A DNA stretch of 23,359 bases from a virus, in IMG/VR virus record IMGVR_UViG_3300050821_009624, positions 1 through 23,359 of that record; one strand, given 5' to 3'. Of this stretch, positions 7,732 to 12,706 are shown piece after piece; positions within the stretch are counted from its first letter, which is position 1, and the number at the start of each line of letters is the position of its first letter. The notes beneath the pieces are model-generated. The model saw only the letters and a program-made list of their open reading frames with translations, ran no database searches and was not told where the DNA came from. Both the position numbers and the translations under genes were made by a program.

Positions 7732-9879
7732 TTAAACCACGGCAAGATCAGGGTATTTCAACGGTTTGGTGCTGCCGGCATTGCGCACATTGGCGAGCGC
7801 CCAGTATCTGAGCGCGTCGGAATTATGCACAACAGCGCCATTCTCCAGCGAAAAGCAGTGTCCATCAGGAACCGTAAGGTCCCAAACGTCACTCCGCTCC
7901 GAGAGCTTTTTGACGCTTGCGATACGCAATGGCCTTGCAGGGCGAGCAGCAATAAAGATGCTGCCTGCCGTTTGCCCGAACCAGCGCAGAAAATTCCTTA
8001 CTGCACTCCAGGCACCGACGGGCTTCACGCTTCCATTTAGTCCAGGTTTGCGACTGTTTTGCCTGCCTGCTATGCCATAATCTCCCTTCAGGAGAAGCAT
8101 GCCATTCGGCCGCCCTTTGCCGGGCCAGAGGGCCGATTTCGCGGGAAACGCGAGCCCTGGCCTTTTTGAGATGATCGGTGGCAGGAAGGCATTCGAGGTT
8201 CGCCAATCGAGCGTCGTGAACGTTCCCGTCCCGGTGGTGAATGTGACAACCGGGGGGAACAGGACCGAAGGCGGCTTTCCAAACATCGCGATGAAGTTTG
8301 CGGCCACCGCGCGTCGGATACTTTTCGCTAGGCCAGACGCGATACAGTCCGCCATCGAAAAATATGGTGAGGTCGTCAAGGTAGACAGGATCGCTGAACC
8401 CGGCTGCAGGGACCGCGCGGATGTCCACCCGTTCTCCGTCAGAAATAAATGATCCGGCGTGCATTTCACCGTAAGCCCGTCGGTGAACGCCACCGCCACA
8501 AGTGGGGCATCCCGCTTCGTCAGCCTCGGGTTTGTATACTGCTTCCAACCGCATGGCGTTAGAACCTCTCCACTGCAAGGAAGGTCCTTTATCTGACGCG
8601 TTCCGTGACGCGTCAACACCATCGTCTCACCGTGAAAACACGCGTGACTCGACCAATCATGAAGCGGCCGGTCCGAGTAGGTCCGCAGGCTCTCATTCCA
8701 GCTACGCCGGTAGTTCTGCAGCGCCGAAATCCCGCGCGCGCACTTTTCGGCGTCGAACCAGCAGCGCGGTAGCAGCATCCGGGCCGCATTGATGCCGTCC
8801 TCGATCTTTTGCGACGCGATCACCGTTACGCGGTGAAACCCGAGCGAGCGCAACACCTCAAGCCGCGAACGACCGGTCCCGAGCTCGCGTGCCTCGGCGT
8901 CGTGCGGCAGGACATGCTCGCCCCATTTGTAAGGCCGCCGGTCGAGCTCGCGGGTGTACCAGTCGAGCCCGACACCGCTATTCTCTATATAATCTATAAA
9001 GCGGATCTCTTGCCCGGCGAGCTGAATGAGCCAAATCGCCGTCGCGTCGCCGATGCCGAGATCCCAGGCGGTGTGCACCGGCAGGACCGGATCGTGCAGC
9101 ACCCGGCCGATACGCTTTTCCTTTTCCGCCGCTTCCATCTGGCTGCCGTAGTAGGAACCCATGACGCCAGCGTCAAAGCTGACCAGATACTCTTGCCGAT
9201 AGCGCGCCTCGCCATCGTCCGGGCCATACTCGCGCAGCAGTTCGCGGTGCTCGACCTCGAGCTGCTCATACGTGAAAACATCGGTCTCGGTCGCGGGCAA
9301 CTGCTCGGCAAACCACGTGTCGTCCTGGTTCGCCGCCTCAAAAAACGTCGAGGCGTGGTTGCGGCCGCGCGGGGTCGTTATAAAGAGTGCCCAACCGCCA
9401 TTTTCCGCCAGGATCGGCCGCAAGTAGCCCCATGCGCTCGGATCGGCGAGCGCAAACTCGCTAAAGACGACGCCAATTGGCGGGCTGCCGACCAAGCTGT
9501 TGTAGTTATCCGAGCCGACCAGCTGCCACAGGGACCCACACTTGAACCGGATCGCCATATCGGTCTCGCGCGTCGACTCACGAAGCTCGCGCGGAAACGC
9601 CTCGTTTATCCGCCGCAGCCCGGTGTGCGGGTTGACCGCGTCCCACACCGCCTTCCTCGCCTGGTTGGCCTCGGGCAACATATGCCAATAAACCCCGACG
9701 CGGGTGTGAGCGGCGACCGCCGACCAGTGCAGGCAGACTTCGTCTTTTCCGGCCCGCCGATGCCAGATCGCAACCGCCCGCTTGCCGCCGTTTTCAAGGT
9801 ATCTGTATAGTTTCAGCTGATAGGGCCGCGGGCGCCAGTTGTTGTGCGGCAGACGGATCAGACCGTCGTCGAGCGGCAT
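7732..9879 (-). CDS. terL: Terminase large subunit precursor interrupted by an intein
   Basis: The 715-residue precursor contains a complete packaging motor/nuclease of about 442 residues after removal of a 273-residue intein. ATPase motifs: Walker A HRRAGKD (residues 40-46), a Walker B-like GVVFSE ending in Glu141, and the coupling motif FITTPRG (about 166-172). Nuclease motifs: AWDLGIGD (Asp273, Asp278), the LPHDA motif (Asp327), and SDALRY with Asp688 just after the intein. Cys414 to Asn686 is the intein, inserted inside the last nuclease motif (SSHA then SDALRY), so unspliced protein should lack a proper active site. The ATG at 9879 starts 3 bases after the stop of a tiny membrane-peptide gene and has no obvious ribosome site, suggesting coupling. 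The portal is downstream; the probable small subunit lies about 7.3 kb away. Confidence 0.92.
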   Translation of the reverse strand: MPLDDGLIRLPHNNWRPRPYQLKLYRYLENGGKRAVAIWHRRAGKDEVCLHWSAVAAHTRVGVYWHMLPEANQARKAVWDAVNPHTGLRRINEAFPRELRESTRETDMAIRFKCGSLWQLVGSDNYNSLVGSPPIGVVFSEFALADPSAWGYLRPILAENGGWALFITTPRGRNHASTFFEAANQDDTWFAEQLPATETDVFTYEQLEVEHRELLREYGPDDGEARYRQEYLVSFDAGVMGSYYGSQMEAAEKEKRIGRVLHDPVLPVHTAWDLGIGDATAIWLIQLAGQEIRFIDYIENSGVGLDWYTRELDRRPYKWGEHVLPHDAEARELGTGRSRLEVLRSLGFHRVTVIASQKIEDGINAARMLLPRCWFDAEKCARGISALQNYRRSWNESLRTYSDRPLHDWSSHACFHGETMVLTRHGTRQIKDLPCSGEVLTPCGWKQYTNPRLTKRDAPLVAVAFTDGLTVKCTPDHLFLTENGWTSARSLQPGSAILSTLTTSPYFSMADCIASGLAKSIRRAVAANFIAMFGKPPSVLFPPVVTFTTGTGTFTTLDWRTSNAFLPPIISKRPGLAFPAKSALWPGKGRPNGMLLLKGDYGIAGRQNSRKPGLNGSVKPVGAWSAVRNFLRWFGQTAGSIFIAARPARPLRIASVKKLSERSDVWDLTVPDGHCFSLENGAVVHNSDALRYWALANVRNAGSTKPLKYPDLAVV
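7889..8554 (-). CDS. HNH homing endonuclease nested out of frame inside the intein
   Basis: A 221-residue protein lies entirely inside the intein DNA, in the -1 frame relative to the terminase. It has a CPTC knuckle at residues 16-19, then an HNH core: RKLHRDVWKAAFGPVPPGCH leads into IHHRDGN (His106/His107), LANLE (Asn119) and DHLKKA (His128), matching the HNH_3-type pattern. A C-terminal zinc ribbon has Cys181/Cys184 and Cys202/203/Cys206. All expected catalytic positions are present, so it looks functional. The start is either ATG at 8554 (GAGG 10 bases upstream) or TTG at 8578 (AAAGGA 6 bases upstream). By analogy with homing endonucleases it would cut intein-less terminase genes and spread the intein; this is inferred. 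The frame is open upstream only to 8626, so an extended form starting before the intein is excluded. Confidence 0.85.
   Translation of the reverse strand: MRLEAVYKPEADEAGCPTCGGGVHRRAYGEMHAGSFISDGERVDIRAVPAAGFSDPVYLDDLTIFFDGGLYRVWPSEKYPTRGGRKLHRDVWKAAFGPVPPGCHIHHRDGNVHDARLANLECLPATDHLKKARARVSREIGPLARQRAAEWHASPEGRLWHSRQAKQSQTWTKWKREARRCLECSKEFSALVRANGRQHLYCCSPCKAIAYRKRQKALGAE
8595..8614. repeat. Hairpin just upstream of the nested HNH gene's ribosome site
   Basis: On the minus strand GACGCGT and ACGCGTC form a perfect 7-base stem with a 6-base loop. The hairpin ends 4 bases before AAAGGA (8585-8590), the ribosome site for the TTG start at 8578. It lies inside the coding sequence of the intein's N-terminal block. 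Hairpins near the ribosome site control some phage homing endonuclease genes; a role here is inference. Confidence 0.45.
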
Positions 9880-9882
9880 TGA

Positions 9883-9966
9883 CTATCGGATCGGGTAGTT
9901 GAGGACCATCACAGCCTCACCGAACGCCAGGCACATCAAGAGGATCGACAGAACGATGAGCTTCAT
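9883..9966 (-). CDS. 27-residue membrane or signal-like peptide
   Basis: A 27-codon frame starts MKLIVLSILLMCLAFGEA and ends NYPIR. One basic residue followed by a continuous hydrophobic stretch predicts a single membrane helix. Its ATG at 9966 overlaps the stop of the preceding secreted-protein gene (ATGA), and its stop lies 3 bases before the terminase start, so it is exactly fitted into the operon. That fit is the main evidence that it is translated. It could be a tiny membrane protein or a coupling peptide that delivers ribosomes to the terminase start. No function is assigned. Confidence 0.5.
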   Translation of the reverse strand: MKLIVLSILLMCLAFGEAVMVLNYPIR

Positions 9967-11192
9967 TGCAACGTCACAGGGATGAGAGTCATCGTGTAAT
10001 TTGTATTGTTGGCACCATTGGGATCCTGAAAATCCCCTGCGGTCGTCACCATCAGCGAACGACCGCCGCTGACCAGCGATTTCGGGTTGACCGCCGGATC
10101 GTAATATGCGCCCGGCGTCCAGGTATGCGTGTCAATCAGCGTCCACGGCCCCCACACATGCTGTGCTGTGTAAGCGTACCAATTTGTCGTCGATGTCACA
10201 AAAGAGCCAGGGATAGACGGATAATTCCACTGAAACATCACGTAGCAAGTGCAAAACGGCAGGTACTGTGGGCCGGTGGCGCCGATTTGATTTGAAACGC
10301 TGAGGATCGCGACGCGCGTTCCGATCGCACCCCAGTTTGCCGGGTTTGTCCCGTCACCGCCGCCCTGGTACCATGCCCAGTCCGCCGCACTCGCCGCACT
10401 GCAACAATTGGCCAGCAAATTCGCAATCGTCACGCGAGCCAGATACAGGTTGCTGTCGTTGTTCCACGCCGTCGTCGGCATCACGGCGTAGACATAGGTA
10501 TCGGAGCCGTCCCAGGTTTGCCCGACATAGTCCTGCTTATCGTATTGCACGAACCACAGCGAACCAAAGGTTCCGGGCCACATCGGCGAGGCAAACGGCT
10601 CATTGGTCGCGGGTGGCACCGGGTTCCACCCCGCCGGTCCGCCCGTGGTGGCGCCATGATTGGTCGTCTTGATGATCTGACCGCCGCTGCTGACCGACCT
10701 ATAAGGCGGCGTTGTGTTCTGATAGTTAAACCGGGTCGTCATCATGTAGATCGTGCCATGGACGGAAATGTTGCCCCAGCCCTTGATGGCGAGCCCGTCA
10801 CTGCCGAGTGCTGCCTGCCGGTTGCTATACGCATCCATGCTGTTGAGGTTGGTCAGCGTGGTCGAAGTGTCCGATGTCGAAGACGAAAGCCACGCCGTAT
10901 CGCGCCCGTTCGCAATGGAGTCGTTCGCACCAAAGCAATCGTTACATAAGGTGTAGAGCGTCCCATTGTCGGCCCAAGTGAAGGCCCACGAATCACCCGT
11001 AGCATATTTCCCAGGATACCCCTGGTTATACTTGTATGGCGTGCCGTAATTGATGGATGTGAGATGGTCCACTGCCCCCGGAGGGGCGCCTCCCTTCGGC
11101 CACTGACCGTAGGCATCGGGCAGATATGCCAGCACCGCCGCCACAAGAACGGCAAACGCAAGAGCCGATAAGAAGCGAGCCGCCATTCTCAT
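9963..11192 (-). CDS. Secreted beta-rich protein, possibly propeller-like, 409 aa
   Basis: The N-terminus (MRMAARFLSALAFAVLVAAV, then a cleavage-like AYG-QW) is a typical Sec signal peptide, with predicted cut near residue 29. The mature part is rich in Trp, Tyr, Thr, Asn and Gly and shows blade-like strands: SWAFTWADNGTLYTLCND, GNISVHGTIYMMTTRF, GSLWFVQYDKQDY and DTYVYAVMPT. These resemble five-bladed propeller or sialidase-like proteins such as DUF4185, but I cannot identify a catalytic set. Cysteines occur in pairs (CNDC, NCC, CTC), compatible with oxidised, extracytoplasmic folding. Its ATG overlaps the stop of the preceding gene. A phage structural operon is an unusual place for an exported protein; cell-surface modification or a virion-linked glycan hydrolase are both possible. 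Confidence 0.7.
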   Translation of the reverse strand: MRMAARFLSALAFAVLVAAVLAYLPDAYGQWPKGGAPPGAVDHLTSINYGTPYKYNQGYPGKYATGDSWAFTWADNGTLYTLCNDCFGANDSIANGRDTAWLSSSTSDTSTTLTNLNSMDAYSNRQAALGSDGLAIKGWGNISVHGTIYMMTTRFNYQNTTPPYRSVSSGGQIIKTTNHGATTGGPAGWNPVPPATNEPFASPMWPGTFGSLWFVQYDKQDYVGQTWDGSDTYVYAVMPTTAWNNDSNLYLARVTIANLLANCCSAASAADWAWYQGGGDGTNPANWGAIGTRVAILSVSNQIGATGPQYLPFCTCYVMFQWNYPSIPGSFVTSTTNWYAYTAQHVWGPWTLIDTHTWTPGAYYDPAVNPKSLVSGGRSLMVTTAGDFQDPNGANNTNYTMTLIPVTLQ

Positions 11193-12706
11193 GGGTGATC
11201 AAAGACCGCAATCGAGACCGACATGGAGTTGTTCGATCCAACATTATATGTGTGCAACGGCAAGACCCCGGTTGTGTCGATAATTTGATAACTTGGATTG
11301 AAATTTGGCCCCGGGTGCAATTGGTTGGCGCCGACGCTGGTAATCGGTGAGGTGTCGGTGCCAACCGTGCTAACCACGAGTTGATTGTTTTTCGTCAAAT
11401 TGCCTGTGGGCGACACGCTGATGGTGGTGCCCCGAGTGTCGACCGGAGTAGATCCATGATTTCCCAAGCCGACGTCGGCTCCGGAGTTCGAAACCCCTGA
11501 GAACGACATGGCGTCCACCGCCAGATAAACGGTCGCGGCCCCGCTGAACGTCGTCGCAATCGCGACATTGCCGCCGGGTCCATTTGCACAATAAAATATG
11601 TCGGTCATATTGACCGCGGGGCCGACCGAAGATTCGGATAGCGAGTTGCCCGCATGGGCGCACGCCACGCCGTTTATGGTAACGCCCGTCGCAGTGATAG
11701 CAGATGTGCCGCTGTAACTTACCGGTAAAACAGCGAAAAAGTCGCCAACCGCGGTCGCCGGAAAATTTACGGTGCATACATTCGAGGGGCATGCGGTGCT
11801 CAGACTGATCGTGTCCTGAATGGATTTAAAGACTATGCCGGCGCCGGGGGCGGCGCCTACCAGCGTCTGCGGGTAGCAGGTTCCCGAGTTGGTCGCTCCC
11901 GCCAGAGTGACGGCAATCCCGATCGGGAAACTGCCGGGAGTGTTGAGCGAGGTGCCCCCGATGTTGAGATTGTTGGTGCTGCCCGGGATGGCAAAACTGC
12001 CATTGCTCGCCGATGCCGCTCCCGCGCAGGAGCCGGTGGTTGCCAATGCAAACGCCGCTCCGATGCAACTTCCGGGCGAGCAGGTAGCGGTGAGCGTGTC
12101 GATCGTAGTATTGGCATTAGATGAACTGGTGGTAAAGTTCGTGCCATTTGAGAGCGTAACCCCAGTTATCGTCGGCGGGGTCCCCGACGAGCAAGGCGAA
12201 CTGTGCCACGTCATGTCATCGCACAGCACCGTGGCGCCGGTCTGTGTCGTGGGCTGTGGCAGACTAAAGCTGCCGTACCAGTTGGCGCCGCGCGATGTCA
12301 GCGAAACTATTTGATATGGGCCGACCTTGATTGAAGGCTTACCATTTATCAACGAACTGCTGGCGCGGCTGAGCGTCAGACTTCCCGGACCTACCTGAAT
12401 GGTAAATCCCGCGCCGTCACCCAGATTATTGGCGGACGTCGCATCGGGCAGAGTCGCATTGATTAGCCCGTTGAACGTCAGCTCGACGATTCTGGCGTTG
12501 TCAGCGGAACTCAGCGGTGTGACCAGCGTGGCGCCCGTTTCGAGGCGCCACGGGATGGTTGAGCCGATCTGATAGCCGTTACCGCCCGGCGCCCAAGTGA
12601 TGTCGGGCGTGGCGGGCGAGATCTGATCCGGGCGCAGCGCGGTTTGCCCGTAGCAAGTGACGGCCCACGACACGCAAAAGCAGACGGCGAGCAGCAACTT
12701 TTTCAT
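11189..12706 (-). CDS. Secreted beta-rich, fibre-like protein, 505 aa
   Basis: I place the start at 12706, where ATG overlaps the stop of the fibre gene (ATGA), giving a clean signal peptide MKKLLLAVCFCVSWAVTCYG with cleavage near residue 20-22. The next 150 residues resemble virion beta domains (ARIVELTFNGLINATLPDA, then QVGPGSLTLSRASSSLING and GANWYGSF). The middle has Cys pairs (CSPGSC, CPSNVC) suggesting disulfides. The C-terminal 200 residues look like a jelly-roll (VGDFFAVLPVSYSG, VYLAVDAMSFSGVSNSGADV, NNQLVVSTVGT). No enzyme motif is seen. It lies between a fibre-like gene and another exported protein. It may be a surface-exposed adhesin or an exported partner of the fibre; this is uncertain. 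Confidence 0.68.
   Translation of the reverse strand: MKKLLLAVCFCVSWAVTCYGQTALRPDQISPATPDITWAPGGNGYQIGSTIPWRLETGATLVTPLSSADNARIVELTFNGLINATLPDATSANNLGDGAGFTIQVGPGSLTLSRASSSLINGKPSIKVGPYQIVSLTSRGANWYGSFSLPQPTTQTGATVLCDDMTWHSSPCSSGTPPTITGVTLSNGTNFTTSSSNANTTIDTLTATCSPGSCIGAAFALATTGSCAGAASASNGSFAIPGSTNNLNIGGTSLNTPGSFPIGIAVTLAGATNSGTCYPQTLVGAAPGAGIVFKSIQDTISLSTACPSNVCTVNFPATAVGDFFAVLPVSYSGTSAITATGVTINGVACAHAGNSLSESSVGPAVNMTDIFYCANGPGGNVAIATTFSGAATVYLAVDAMSFSGVSNSGADVGLGNHGSTPVDTRGTTISVSPTGNLTKNNQLVVSTVGTDTSPITSVGANQLHPGPNFNPSYQIIDTTGVLPLHTYNVGSNNSMSVSIAVFDHP

Larger units (their letters stand above)
7822..8640 (-). mobile_element. Intein (Hint domain) in the large terminase, no in-frame endonuclease
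   Basis: The in-frame insert runs from Cys414 to Asn686 of the terminase precursor. The N-terminal splicing block starts CFHGETMVLTRHG. Block B contains VKCTPDHLFLTENGW with the expected T-x-x-H (TPDH). The C-terminal blocks are VWDLTVPDGHCFSLENG and AVVHN, and the next extein residue is Ser687, a usable +1 nucleophile. The flanking sequence joins to a normal terminase motif (DWSSHA-SDALRY). About 120 residues account for the Hint fold. The roughly 155 residues between (about 501-655) show no LAGLIDADG, HNH or other endonuclease motif in this frame, have odd composition and look like a by-product of the gene overlapping in another frame. Confidence 0.92.

Noticed and set aside
8099-8452. Plus-strand open frame inside the intein region
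   Set aside because: It is a third overlapping frame without a family-like motif, while both minus-strand frames there carry clear motifs.
7822-8640. Group I or group II intron as the explanation for the terminase interruption
   Set aside because: The frame stays open through the insert and has canonical intein splice residues (Cys1, TxxH, His-Asn, Ser+1); no intron core is needed to restore the frame.
8809-9810. Plus-strand open frame of 333 codons opposite the large terminase
   Set aside because: The terminase ATPase and nuclease motifs are on the minus strand; the opposing frame has no recognisable motif and only reflects GC-rich codon structure.
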